From assembly GCA_030278955.1 (NCBI GenBank), contig JAOANR010000006.1, positions 51,364,915 to 51,428,914 on the forward strand: DNA of 64,000 nt, given 5' to 3'. This DNA is from Hygrophila difformis. Taxonomy: Eukaryota; Streptophyta; Magnoliopsida; Lamiales; Acanthaceae. Position numbers and translations under genes: made by a program. Below, one piece after another: positions 35,294 to 47,959 of the stretch (the stretch's first letter is position 1; the number at the start of each line of letters is the position of its first letter). Under the pieces are notes generated by a model. The model worked only from the letters and a program-made list of their open reading frames with translations. It searched no databases and was not told the DNA's origin.

Positions 35294-37964
35294 TGTAACA
35301 CCCCGGTTTTGTGACCCAGGCCGGGATGCCACCGCCACACCTCCCTAGCAAGACACGAATTCTTCGAGCTTGCTAAAGAGATGCAAGGCTATGGGTATTT
35401 GAAAAGAGTTTAAAAATAAGTCCGGAAATATTTAAAATAACAATAATGTAACATCATCCACACATGATAATAATAATAAATTCGCAGCGGAAATTAAGAT
35501 AGGGCCGACATGGCCAAAACTCGGGTTAAACAAGCCCGATATGTATGTCATATAGAACGATAAAAACAGTGTCCAAAAAGAATCCCCCCAAATGCACATG
35601 CTTATGCATTATCGCCATACTCTGAAGAGAAAGGGAAGACAACAGTTTTATCAGTATATAAAATACTGAGTAAATCAATCCTAACATAGCAATAAAGGGG
35701 TTTAATTTTTAATAATGAAATCATAATTTTAGTCATGCATATAAAATATTTCATTTACCAATTTAAAAGTAAGAATTTAAATCGCATAATTTAAAGACAC
35801 AATTAAATTTATAAATAATAAATTAAGCATAGGCATGAATTTAAAACATAATTTAAATGCATAAATAACAACATAAATAAGTAAATAAAAATCTAAGTCT
35901 TTTAAAATTTTCCCCGTTACGCCACCATCTCAACAATCTCATTTAGCCGGTGATCCGGCGGCCACAACCATTTCGTAATTTTCATTTAGCCGGTGATCCG
36001 GCGGCCGCAGCCTATCCGCCATACCCAGTACCACTCCGGAGCCTCGGGAAACCCATACGGATACTCTCGAGAGTGTAGGCCCAAATTCCAATGCCGTTTT
36101 GGCACAAATTTTTTCACTTAAGCTTCTCTTGTCCATTCTAGGCACGCAGAGGAAAGGCTAGAGGGGCATCCTGCAAAGCACTCACCCCCTACCTATGTAA
36201 CCGATATCGTTTCAACTTAGTGTAACGGGATTTTCGAAAATATAGCGTTATCATATAACGAGGGTTTCGATCGTTTGTTTAGAAATTTCAAATTTCACAA
36301 GTTTAAAAACATTCGTTGTCACAGTTTACGCCTTTTTAATTTAAAAATTCAATTCAAAGGAGATTGATCTAAAATTTTCAGTGTATCACAAATACCCTAA
36401 CGAACAACTTTCATGTTTTGAGTTTTTCGGAATTAGGTGAGGAAACAAGTGAATTTTTACAATCTTTTCAAAAGGAAAAATCTGTCAAAGTTTCAGAAAT
36501 AGCGCAATGATTTTAAACAGGTTTTTGACCTAGTAAATGAACTCCAACATTCATGAAAATTTACAGGCACAATTACGACACCCAAAATAAATAAATTTTA
36601 TTAGATACATTTTATCCAAAATCATTTCGAATTAAATCAGATTTGCTCATCAAGTTCGAATTTGAAATCTGTCAGAATTTTCTCACAAAACGCAGACTGT
36701 TAAGATCAATTTTTGAATACTCAAACGTTAACGAAAATCCACAAAATTTTACAGACATAATTTTGAGACAATTATCTACAACTTTTATTTTTACATCAAA
36801 GATTAGTTCGGACCGGAGGTAATAGAAAAATCCACATCAAGTTCGGATATGTATTCTGTCAGGATTTTGAAAAGTTCATAACAACTCAGAAATATCACAC
36901 GGGTTTTTCGGTATCAAATCTAGATGAAAATGCGTGAAAATTTGACACAACCTAGATTAAGATGTTAGGAACAATTCTCTAGTTCGGAGTTTTTCGTTTT
37001 GAATTCTCAAAATAGGAGTTTTTGTGGGATTTCAGAAAACTCGCAAAGGTGAGTTTTTAGGTTCGATTTTAATGTTTCGTTTCAAATCCAAAGTTTCGGA
37101 AGTCCCTAAGCCACCCATATTGTTATGAAAGGTATTGACTTACTCTATTTGAGTTCTAGGATGTCACAGGGTCGTCCAGAGTCTAGGGATTGTCACGAAC
37201 GGATCTCCTCAACCCGATTTCCTCTTCCTTTGGCTACGAACCGAAATCAGAAGTAAATATTCATAGTTAGATCGAACTTTTGGATTCAAAATGGTGTAGG
37301 AAAAAAGGAAACACTCACCAACGTCCTGAAATCTTGAGGCCTTTCTCCCACACACCTCCTTGCTCGGATTTTGTCGTCGGAATTTCAAGAACATAAGAGG
37401 ATTTGGGGTTTTCGGTTTTGGGAGAATTTGGGAGAGAGTTTGGAAGACAATGGGTGAATGAAATCTGTGTAGAATGACCAAAGATCAGCCACAAGTTATC
37501 CATATACTCCTTCCATCGTCTGGGATTGAGTTACCAAAGTCGGGGTCGAAAATAAGGTAAGAAATCGCCGAAAATCGCAAGTTGGTCGCATCCTGTCGAG
37601 TCAAACGGCCGCGGTGCGCGATCCCTCCAGACCGCGCGGACTCCGGCTTGGCTGCGGTCCGGGCCGGGCCGTGCAATCCGTCGGGCCTTTTCTCCTTTCT
37701 TTCGGGTTTCTATCCTCCTACGTTCTCGGGCTCGGTTTTCCGAGTCATTCTCGGATTATGGATCCTATCTTAAATTTATTTCGACTCGAATTGATTTCGT
37801 ATTTGAAATCTTGAATCCATCGAGTTTGAATTCGTCGTCTTTCGATTCCCATGCGATGATTTATTTATTTATTTCATTTTCGACTTCACGGGTTCTTGGA
37901 ATCAAAATTTCCTTACTCTTCGAATTTAATTCCATTTCTTCCTATTAAAATTACGGGTATTACA
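35294..37964 (-). repeat. Chromovirus 5' LTR
   Basis: Bounded by TGTAACACCCCGG at 35294 and GGGTATTACA at 37964, 2671 bp. The flank at 37965-37969 is GTGCC, one candidate target duplication. It carries a GC-rich block at 37.60-37.69 kb shared with the other LTRs and a two-unit hairpin repeat at 35937-36010. Some short frames inside (for example 35939-36145) show no recognisable protein. Confidence 0.9.
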
Positions 37965-38210
37965 GTGCCACAATATTTATTTGAATGTTCATAAATTAAT
38001 GGACCTAGGCTTAATTAAAATCTTTCAATGATAGTACTTTGCTCAATTAGGCTTGACTTTGGATCGCCTAAGAAATTCTTATTCCGAAAATTATCACTTC
38101 TCATTCTCCCAATTACCTAACAATAAATTAATAATTTTTATAAGGTGTTTTTAATATAAAAATTTTGAGTATTTATTAATTAAAAATTTAAAATTTTTCG
38201 GAGTGTTATA
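37965..38210. other. Flanking DNA outside the chromovirus
   Basis: AT-rich, with no gene or recognisable repeat. It is the right-hand insertion flank and separates the retrotransposon stack from the Harbinger remnant. Confidence 0.5.
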
Positions 38211-39183
38211 AGCGTGCTGATGCAACAGGAAGACTTGGCTTATCATTGTTACAAAAATGTACAGCAGCAATACGTATGATGGCTTATGGAGTAGATGCAG
38301 ATATAGTTGATGATTATGTCCGTATTGAGAAAGTACAACAAGATTGTGCCTAATCAACTTCGTGGAAGTGATTATTTCGTATTATGGCAAAGAATACTTA
38401 AGAATACCAAATCCGACCGACTTGCAATGACTTTTGTTTATTGCAAATGCACGTGGTTTTCCAGGAATATTGGGTAGCATTGATTGCATGCATTGGGAGT
38501 GGAAAAATTGTCCAGCTTCTTGGAAAGGTCAATTTGAACATGGGGATCATGGTGTTCCGAAAATTATATTAGAGGCTGTGGCATCATATGACCTATGGAT
38601 CTCGCATTCATTTTTAGGGACACCAGGTACATGCAATGACATTAATGTACTTGATCGATCCCCAATATTCAATGATGTTTTGAATGGCAGAGCTCCAAAA
38701 GTAAATTTTGTGGTGAATGGTCATTAGTACGATACGGGTTATTACCTTACAGATGGAATTTATCCTCCATGGGCAACCTTTGTCCAATCAATTCGTATAC
38801 CACAAGGCCAAAAAGCATAATTGTCTGCACAACATCAAGAAGATGTTCGAAAGGATGTAGAACGTGCTTTTGGAGTGTTACAAGCTCGGTTTCATATTAT
38901 TCGTGACCCATGTCAAATTTGGGATATTAGGTTAATTGGAAAGATAATGAAAGCATGCATCATATTACATAATATGATTATCGAAGATGAAAGAGATACA
39001 TACATGCATTATAGTGATGTATCTCAATTCGATCAAGTCGAAACAGATGCCGGTGATAAATCAAATTGGTCGTACTCGACTGATAGACATGCCGGTATGA
39101 CAGAGTATTTATGGAATAGAGTTCGACTTCGGTCCAGCGAAACGCATCATCGGCTCAAAGCAGATTTAGTTGAGAACATATGA
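38211..39183 (+). pseudogene. PIF/Harbinger transposase, broken
   Basis: Frames in order: ADATGRLGLSLLQKCTAAIRM (38.21 kb), then after a frameshift near 38350 and a stop near 38430, GFPGILGSIDCMHWEWKNCP (first catalytic Asp), GTCNDINVLDRSPIF (second Asp), a stop at 38728, another at 38818, then RKDVERAFGVLQARFHIIRDP (catalytic Glu region) and KACIILHNMIIED. This is the HARBI1-like DDE nuclease of plant PIF elements. The N-terminal third is missing. Downstream to about 39650 the AT-rich tail ends in GGAGATGACCTAAG, perhaps near the element end, but no paired terminal repeats could be fixed. Confidence 0.9.
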
Positions 39184-39747
39184 CAAAAGTTCGGTTCAGC
39201 GCATACTTAACTTAATTTTATAAATGTTATTTTTGAATATTTTATTATTGATGCATGAATTTTATGTACGAGTAGATGTTAATTATTACTTTTCAATGAA
39301 AATTTTATTTTATATGTAAGTTTGAGTTATGCTTGAAGTATTTATTGTTAATAATGATTATAAATATTAATAAATTATTATGATAACATATTGAATAAAA
39401 ATAATTATTTAATTACAATTAATAAATTCTTTAAGTAAATATAAATAAATAGTAAAATTAATGAAAATATTACTTATTATAGTTTTATTTAAAATTCTTT
39501 ATAAATAAAAATATTAGTGATGTGGAAAAGAATGGGTTGCTTTGTTGGAGATAAAAAAAAAATGGGATGAAGTTGTTGGATGATGTGGCAGAGAGAGAAA
39601 CTGATGTGGAAGGAAAAAATGGAGTAGCTAAGGAGCTTGGATGGAGATGACCTAAGAGGATTTGCTAGTAGAACTTGTCACATTTGGAGTTTGTGACTCA
39701 TTTGGCTCAACTTTTTTTTTTTTTTACCGAGATGGTGATATAAAATA

Positions 39748-40008
39748 CTCCATCCGTCCCATCTAAATTTTCGTATTTCTTAATTGCACACAATCCAATG
39801 CAATTTTTTAATCGATCATATCTTAAAATTATAAGGAAAAATTATACTATATAATATATATTCTAAAACTATATAATTATACGAATCTAACAAGACCAAA
39901 CTCGACTACTTTTTTTTCAAATATATAATTATAGTAATATTAAGTCAGAGTTGAACAATGAACAATATCAAAAAGTCAAACAAGACGTTTCTACTGGGAC
40001 GGAGGGAG
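39748..40008. mobile_element. Stowaway MITE
   Basis: 261 bp with inverted ends CTCCATCCGTCCC and GGGACGGAGGGAG and TA duplications (39746-39747, 40009-40010), the signature of Stowaway elements mobilised by Tc1/mariner transposases. Confidence 0.93.
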
Positions 40009-40319
40009 TAGTATACTATAGAGGTCGTTTATGAGTGAACATATCCACTAACTATACTTCCGTTGGCACTCAAATATCCCCATGTTATATACATATATAC
40101 ACATACTAGTTAAATACCTGTGTGATGCACAGCGTAAAAGGGATGTACAACTGCCTATGGAGAAAGAAAAAATAATTATAGGTAAGTGTATGTGAGTTCC
40201 TATTGATAAGAAGGGGAAAAGCATTGGTTAAGAAACAAAGCTGGAATTTTACAAAGGTAATATAATTTGTTATGGAAGAATTTGTAATGACAATAAGTTT
40301 ACCAACAATTCATATGTGG

Positions 40320-40812
40320 CAATCTCGATCCAGGATCTGAGAAGGGAACATAATCCCTCCTACGCCCGCTTGGATTTTCTTGTGCACCAAATGCACTGTC
40401 ACTATCAGGTACCAGTGCTCCTTTAGCATACCTGCAAGTTCACTTCAGGTTTACTTTTTCACAGTAGTTTTTATCGAACCATTAGCATTTCAAAAGGTAC
40501 CAACACAAAAAAAATCTATAAATTGTAGTGTATGTAATTTATAAATGGATAAATTTCAGGATTTGCTATAGAAATGAAGGTTTGCTGGTACCTGAAACCT
40601 AGATCCTCAGCAGGGAACTGGAGTTGGAGGCTTTTTCCTTCTTCAAATATCTGTCTGAGTTTAGAAAGCCTCGAAAATCCAAGAGGATTACTTTCATTCA
40701 AAACAGAATTGGAACGCTGCATACGCCCTAGACTAAATATTCCATTCAAAATAGTCCTCTATAGATCAGATGGTAGGACAGAACTCAGAGTATCATTTAT
40801 AGTTCGATGAAC
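40320..40812 (-). pseudogene. FAD-dependent monooxygenase fragment, two exons
   Basis: Exon 40592-40812 and exon 40320-40431 join in frame through good splice sites (ag at 40813 side, gt at 40591; acceptor at 40432-40433). The protein reads FSRLSKLRQIFEEGKSLQLQ, PAEDLGFR, then YAKGALVPDSDSAFGAQENP and DYVPFSDPGSRLPHM. The PGSRLPH motif after a Y..GAL box matches the UbiH/PheA-like aromatic monooxygenase fold, near its middle. An in-frame stop lies in the first exon (about 40760). Only a small central piece of the enzyme is present. Confidence 0.55.
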
Positions 40813-40999
40813 TGCATATCAATGATGATGTGAACCCTATAGGTATCATGCTATGAGAAAATGTGAAACATTTAGTAATATAGTATACATGCTTCTAATT
40901 CTTACTGGACTTTATGACTACATGCTAAGTTTTAAAGTATTTGACTTACAGAATCTCACAAGGTCATTTTTGTTATTTAATGTGCCATTGCAGGAGTTC

Positions 41000-41400
41000 G
41001 CGATCTAAAACTTGTCATCTTTAGCCTGTTGCACCAGAGTCTCCCCCGCGTTCGTCCCTCACCTGTGGGAACTCTCAACTCACTCCGTTCTGCCGGCACC
41101 GATAACAAATCGCCCACCGTGGCTACCGCCACAACGCATACCTCCATTTGAACCGCCGTCGCTGCGAACGCTACCTCTATACGGTCGCCGCCCCTCTCCC
41201 CCTGCTCGCTCGCCCCTGCTGCCGTTGCTCTCCCTATGCCAGCATGTCCTCCTGCTGCTTCCTATTGGTCCACCTCAGCGCGTTCTCCACCTCCGCAGCC
41301 TGTCTCGCGCCGCCTCCCCTCCACTGCGACCAGCCGAGGGTTTCCATTGTGGGTAATTTCCGCGATTGGTGTGCAACTTGGTGTTCATAAATTGGCTATT
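41000..41400 (+). other. GC-rich segment, possibly a captured first exon
   Basis: Base composition changes sharply to GC-rich at about 41030-41350 in AT-rich surroundings. A frame from 41012 encodes a Pro/Leu/Ser/Arg-rich 114-residue peptide without acidic residues early on, like some transit peptides, and a GT follows at about 41352. I do not recognise it and cannot say which strand is coding. Confidence 0.25.
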
Positions 41401-43449
41401 ATGTTACAAGTTTGTGGCTTTGTGATATTTATCATGCCCCTAAAGTGCCTTTATTTTATCTTACGCAACACTGAAGAGATATACAACTGTCAGTGTGCCC
41501 ATGGAAAAAGAGAAAATAATTAAACTAATATATACAATTTAGAGATACTTTTATATATGTTTTAAATTATAAATTTTTTGCTATGTTGGTTTAGGATTGC
41601 ATTTGTATATGTGACAGGATAAAATGAAAAAATTGTTATGTTTTAAAAATGTGTCTTGGACTGCGTGAAATGTAGGTATGGTGCATTTATATGAGAACAG
41701 AGGAAGTATAAGTTTCAAATGAATGTGATGATAATAGAAGTATAAATAATACAATATTCATTAAAAATTTTAAGGATAATATTCAAAATCCACACATATT
41801 AGGGAACAAAATGATATTCTATCATTTTGGTAGAATATTAGTAATAAAATGAAGATGTTTATTAACTTCACGGTTTTAAAATTATGGTACCTGTGCTTTT
41901 TTTAAGGAAAAAGATAGGCCCCCTAAAAGTCAGTTACTCATTTGTATGGTACGTGTGCAATGACAGTGAGACATATTGTGAAGTTAAATCAAATAATAAA
42001 AAAAAAAAAAAAAAAGAATGTGCTTTAGGGCTTGATAATATTGGCCCCCATAGAGTACTAAATTGCCCTGTTCGAACTGCATTCCATCAATAAAATTAAG
42101 TGAAAAAAGATTCTATCAATAATGAATGATTACGGTACTTGTATAGCTTGCACAGCAAGCGGCAATCCTCTAAGTCATTGAGTCGGGCATCGGAGCAAGC
42201 CGGAGGACATTCCTGGAAGAGGGAGGACCTGTGATTATTTTATAGGAAGAAATTAATCCAAAGGAAGAAAATAGATCCAATATTATTCATCAATACAAAA
42301 TTTGCTCATAGAAACGACCATGTTTTCCAAGATATTTGGTTGGTTTCACTATCAGCAGAGAGGTATACCGCTGACAGATCCATCAGATGTGAGTATCTGA
42401 TGCAGAAGAAAAAACCTCAGTCCTCCATTGGCACCTCTAGAATATTAAATTTGTCGTCTTCAATCATTTTTGCTTACCACAGATATAGGGGTTGCTAATC
42501 TTAAGCCAGTGATACCATAATCAGCATGAACGAAATGAACGGAAAATCTACAGCTTGATCAAAATAAGAAAGCAATTTATGGGCCATTACATCAAATAAT
42601 AAGACAACATCAAGGACCATCAATTTCAGCACTTTTCCAGATGAGTGCAGAAACAAAACAAGAGAGAGAGAGAGAGAGAGATTACTATGCAAATTAAGTC
42701 AGTAAATATATTTACACCGGTTCCTATTACAGACTATATACTTTATTATTGAAGATAGAATCAAGGATCAGTTTGCTGAATCTTGCATTTCAGAATACTA
42801 ACATTCAAGCAGCACGGATTCGTGGCAAGTGCTTGTCATAATTAATATTGTATTTATCACACAAAATATACACCATAAAGACGAAACCTAGCGACCACAT
42901 AGTTTGACTTCAAAGCTAACAGGAGCACAGGAACGTATAACGGTATAAGGACAGCAGCACGTACCCCTTCTTTGTCTGCAATCACATTGAGCATCATATG
43001 AAGACCGTAACAACCATAAACATATGCATGCCTCCGGGTCCAAACTGTTAAATGGCAAAAACTCAAAATCTTAATTTTCCTGGCATGCCAAAGAGTATGA
43101 TTTATGAGATGGAAATACAATAATCATGGCAGCATAACACTGAAGCTGCACACACAGGCCAATAGATTTTATCTGTTACAAAGTTAATACAGTAGTTGTT
43201 AGGCTAAACATTCAGGAGAACCAGAAGTAGCTGCTCTTTAGCAACATTATTTAATGCATAGTTTAAAAGTTCATTAAAAAGCATCAAAAATCTGATTACT
43301 GTAACTAAAAAACAATATAGCAATGAAACAGCTAGAAAGCATTATCTGATTAAAATATGTGAAATCCAATCAAACTATGACCTGAGTCTTCCTAATACAG
43401 CTATTCAACTTGCCACGTGACTGATAAAAGTAACATTTTGTAAATCACC

Positions 43450-43537
43450 CGTGCAAGTCCAAAATCACATATCTTCAATTTACAGTCAGCATTTGCCAAG
43501 ATATTTTTGGGCTTCAAAGCTCGGTGGAACACGTTAG
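43450..43537 (-). pseudogene. MAP kinase (TDY class) exon fragment
   Basis: After an acceptor at 43538-43539 the exon reads [20 protein letters not shown] then [10 protein letters not shown]. This is the catalytic loop through DFG of plant TDY-type MAP kinases. The catalytic loop has HRA where active kinases have HRD. Homology stops after GLARV, before the TDY activation loop, so the exon is truncated. Confidence 0.7.
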
Positions 43538-43615
43538 CTGCATAAAAGAACATAGCACTTATCCAATTATTCACACATAATCTAAGATGGTTGTAAGTTT
43601 AAGAGAAACTTATCA

Positions 43616-43747
<132 letters not shown>

Positions 43748-44341
43748 TTAACCATTAAGTTCGAAGCATTCAGTTGTTACCATTTTCCCTTCAACACCAT
43801 TGTGCCAATTTGCATCAATATTTAGATATAAAAATTCTCGTAAATGAAATGGAATAGTGCAAGCTACTCTCATATATTAAAATTCAAAAATCTAAAATAT
43901 GATTTGATATCAGCCTGCAGGCAGTGGCGGAGTTACCCTAAGGCTTGGTAGGGCCTTGTCCCCACCTCAATTACAAATAAAATAAAAATTATGTTGTATA
44001 ATTAATTAAGTTTATGCATACAGGAATATTGTAACAGTTGATGAAACCTTCTTATTATATTTTGAAACTCTTATCATATGATCAGTTGGGTATGTTTCAT
44101 CAGTTGAGTGACCAAAAATATGATAAAACCATTGTGCAAATCATGACTCGATTCCGGCATTTCAGAAAATTCAATGTTATTGACAAAATGAAATCAAACA
44201 CACTGTGATTGTTGTCTAGTTCATGAGTATGTGCTCTAATATCTGTGGTGAATTGTTTAACTCACAAGTGAAAAAAGGAAGAGTCAAAATTAAATTCTTC
44301 CATGTTTTTTTTTTTTTTTTGAGAGATAGGCTGCCAACACT

Positions 44342-44588
44342 TGTAACAAAATCTGTGTCCAGTACTACCTGAATGATTGTGGCGCCCTTGTTTTGTCGTC
44401 TTCGTCTGAACTCATTTCGCGCTGCCATTGCTCGTAGCCCAGTTTGAATTACTATTGCTGCTGCCTACAATTTGTTGAAAGATTTTCTGGCAACATGAGC
44501 ACGTGCATACTTCTGTATTTTGATTGAAGCATCCCCTCTTCTCAAGTGTCCAAAAAGTTTCCGGGCAAGCCGTGCTGTTAATGAACAG
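44342..44588 (-). pseudogene. Class XI myosin, IQ-motif exon
   Basis: The frame reads ARLARKLFGHLRRGDASIKI, QKYARAHVARKSFNKL, stop (TAG), AAAIVIQTGLRAMAARNEFR, RRRQNKGATIIQ, then a GTAGTA donor. These are successive IQ motifs of a plant myosin XI neck, which bind calmodulin-type light chains. One stop breaks the exon. The motor exons of a myosin XI lie 3.3 kb upstream on the same strand (47960-49586), with pieces of other genes in between. Confidence 0.8.
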
Positions 44589-44860
44589 TGACATTGTTAG
44601 TTGAAATATTGAACAACTTCAGATGCCAACTATTCTATTGACGGATATAGCATTGAATATGATCTTTTTCCAATGCTGTTATAAAACTAATATTTATATC
44701 CCATAACTGAAACCAAAACTATTGATTAGTTAAAAACCAAAAGACAGTAAAGTAGAATCAACAGCAACAGCCCATAATTCAATCAAGATCAAACAACAGT
44801 GCACCACTGAATACAACCGATGTCGATGCTCCAAGGTAAACAGCATTATTAATTCTCTTT

Positions 44861-45076
44861 GAACAAGAATACAGCACAAACTTTTTATTCCTAAGTTCAT
44901 GAGTGAAACAACTAAATAAAGCCTTATATCCATAAAGCCTTTTGAAATCATTGCACCCTTGAATCTTTGAACAAGAATACAGCACAAACTTTTTATTCCT
45001 AAGTTCATGAGTGAAACAACCAAATAAAGCCTTATATCCATAAAGCCTTTTGAAATCATTGCACTCTTAATTATAT
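44861..45076. repeat. Tandem duplication, 108-bp unit twice
   Basis: GAACAAGAATACAGCAC starts at 44861 and again at 44969, and the following ~100 bp are nearly identical. No protein recognised in either strand. Confidence 0.9.
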
Positions 45077-45450
45077 TAGTTCTGAACATTGTCGTGTTAG
45101 ACACATCAGATCTGAAACATAGTCTCATGCACACCCCACAGGTTATCTTCCATCAGGCAAAAGATGGTGTACATAATTCTGGATTTCTGTCAAAAGGTGA
45201 GTCATCTAATAGAAGTAAAATTTAGGCATACTTTGCAAGACTACTAAACATATCCATAATCCTACTATATATTTTAAAAAAATAAAAATAAATAAATAAA
45301 CAAAAAATAATAATAATTATTATAATAATAATAATAATAATAATCAAAATAAACACTACAACAGATAAAAATCCTATCCCAAATGGCTTTTTTTTAAAAA
45401 AAAAAAAGAACTACTCAGTAAAAATTATAAGAAAGGAGAAGACAACTTAC

Positions 45451-45672
45451 CTGAGCAAGAAAGTCATAAAGATCAATTTCACAGTAACCTATAAGATTGT
45501 TTTTCGACATTCTGTTTGTCTGCATCCAGAGAGAGAGAGAGAGAGAGAGTTCAGTCTTCTTCCAGTTTGCTGTAAAATGGCTTTGCAGAAGCAATTAGGA
45601 TACCCACCTCAAATACACTTATTCTTGCAACATGAGCCCCATTTCTGTCCAAAAGAAGCTTTTTCTCCTGTG
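45451..45672 (-). pseudogene. C2-domain fragment of phosphatidylserine-decarboxylase (PSD2/3) type, two exons
   Basis: Exon 45608-45672 (LLLDRNGAHVARISVFE, ending at GTGGGT) and exon 45451-45519 (TNRMSKNNLIGYCEIDLYDF, LAQ, ending at GTAAGT) join in phase. The joined segment resembles the N-terminal C2 domain of plant non-mitochondrial phosphatidylserine decarboxylases. The catalytic part is absent. A GA microsatellite (45531-45549) sits in the intron. Family identification is from memory of the motif and is moderate. Confidence 0.5.
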
Positions 45673-47470
45673 AAGAGTGAATTCGTTTTAATTTCCACTT
45701 TCAGAAAGACCAGTAAGGTGAAAAGTGAAAACAATCAACAATTTATGCATATCAAAGTCCACCTTGATGAATGAAAACTTGGATACTCTGATATAAATAA
45801 ATGCAACACTAAAATACCATAGAAACTATGGCATATCCAAGGAATACTTTAGTATAGGAAATGTAAAAGAAAACCGTACACAAAATGCTTATTCTTCTGC
45901 AGAAATTCAAGGGGAAAAAAATTCAGGCGCAGTTATATATAATGGATTCGGAAATGGTTACTCTAATGAGGATCCAGCAAACATTGATCAGTTTTTTCAG
46001 AATGGGAACACAGGTTAAAATGTCAATTTCAGTGCACAAATAGTAAAATCAACTCAGTCCTATAGGCTATAAGTAAAGAGAATTAAGGCATAAGGTTTGG
46101 CATATATTTCATGACAAAACATTATCAAGACGGTATCACTCAGTCCTAAAGTAATTAATGCACATTCCATATGAAAAGATATGTCCAGTTCTGTTTTGGA
46201 AACAAGAGGGTTTAGTTATGCAAGAATGTATCCTAGATGATGAGATTAAAACAAAACCATGAAGTATTGCATTCTTGAACAGAAAATTTCTGGATCAAAT
46301 GGAAATAATGTCCAGAAATACTTACAGAATTCCAGACAGGTTGCTAAGTGCTGTTCCAAAAAACAATTCACGATCAATAACATTAGATCTTATCCAGGGA
46401 TGAAGAACAAATTATTAAAAAAAAAACATACATTTGACAAACTAAAAACTGGGATAGAAACAAAAAACTAAAAAATACCCAGGTAACAGGATGGCTAATT
46501 ATATAAGAGCAAACACAAAGCCAATGAATCTAGTATTCAACAGACAACCTCTATCTTCAAACAACCTTCTCTTTTCAAGAAACCATCTTAACTCAACCCA
46601 ACGTAGCAAGAGCCGAAAAATGCTTGAGGAAAAGATAGTAACGTACAGGGAGTAGGATATGGATACAAAAGAGTGATCTCATGAACAAGAAGATCAGAAG
46701 TGTTGTGCAAAAGCATTTCAGACATGTCGGTCTTCTAATCAATTCATTTGTGAAGGAAGTGTACAAAATTTCTCAAACATACATGCAACGAAAATACTAT
46801 TGGATTTTAGTTAACAGAAAGAACGAAACTCATTTAAGAGACTAATAACTAAATCATTTTTTAAGACCTCCAATTAATTTATCTGTTTCCCCCTGCATCA
46901 ATAAGCTCCTGTTTACTGTCTCAAATTTCCGTTTTCAGTCAAAGAAAAGGAATGACAATATGATCATGGAAAGGGATTAACTCATAAACAAAGGGATTAC
47001 ATGTGCCCACTAACCAATACGTACTGAATAACATATTACTCGGACAAACAACATGTCCTCCCAAAATACTGGTAAAATGATTTAGGCAGCCTTAGAATTT
47101 GCCCAGAATGAGTTGTTGCATGATTGAACAGTGAGACTTCCAACGTCAAATATCATAGACAAAAAGGGTAGGTTTGATCATTGAACAGTGTTAACATGTT
47201 TCTTCATCCTGCACAACAAAGAATCGCCACATCGCAAGGCCGTGCCCACGACACACTATTAACTTAAAGACAGAATCAGAGCATCCAAACTTACTGAGTT
47301 TCAATCAACAAAGCAAAATCGTCCAATCTATACTCTTCCCTAAATCAATTCATCACAAGATCTTTGATGCAGCTTCTTTGGAAAACGTGCTGAAAAATAT
47401 CTATGAAGCAAAACTGATATGAATTCAGGTAGCAAAGCATAAAAAACCAATCAAATACCTTTCAAGAAAG
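45673..47470. other. No gene seen
   Basis: AT-rich DNA with no exon I can support on either strand. Intron-like or intergenic sequence carried with the surrounding fragments. Confidence 0.5.
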
Positions 47471-47482
47471 AAGCTGCCCATA

Positions 47483-47625
47483 TGACTTAAACTGGAGTCT
47501 TCTCATCAGGGTTCCTAGAAGAGCCAGCAGATGCAGGACGCAACCTCTGATCTGACCTTCCCACTGTATTGCCCCATGACATCTGCCGATCAAATCCACG
47601 CCCATGGGCAGGCTTCACAGTTCTG
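47483..47625 (-). pseudogene. Unrecognised C-terminal exon
   Basis: After a CCAG acceptor the frame reads TVKPAHGRGFDRQMSWGN, TVGRSDQRLRPASAGSSRNP, DEKTPV and a stop. The composition (R, S, G, P) looks like a plant protein C-terminus and the splice acceptor is good. I do not recognise the family. Confidence 0.35.
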
Positions 47626-47959
47626 GCAAAAGTCAAAATTCACTCATAAGAGGGTAATTAATCAGAAAAATATTGCACATATTCCAGATTTATACGCATA
47701 TATATATACTGATATTCTTATTTTTACAGGCTGGCCGAGTAACAGATGGGCCAATTATACGGACCACAAGCATAAGTACAACCCTTCCAAGATCTTAAAA
47801 TAATTGCAATTACAGTGTAGTACTCAATAGCACAAAGCTATGATGTGTATGTGTGCTAAGTTCGAACAAATAAACCAAGCGAAACTTAAAAAGGTTAATA
47901 TGATATACAAAGCCTAAATAATATACTGATGCAGAAATTGAGGTGGGTATCCTAACTGC

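Noticed and set aside
42857..43120. Minus-strand frame with apolar segments (VRAAVLIPLYVPVLLLALK)
   Set aside because: Looked like a membrane exon, but no splice sites or family could be supported.
44730..45134. Minus-strand frame with a repeated 34-residue segment
   Set aside because: The repeat is explained by the 108-bp DNA duplication and the peptide is not recognisable.
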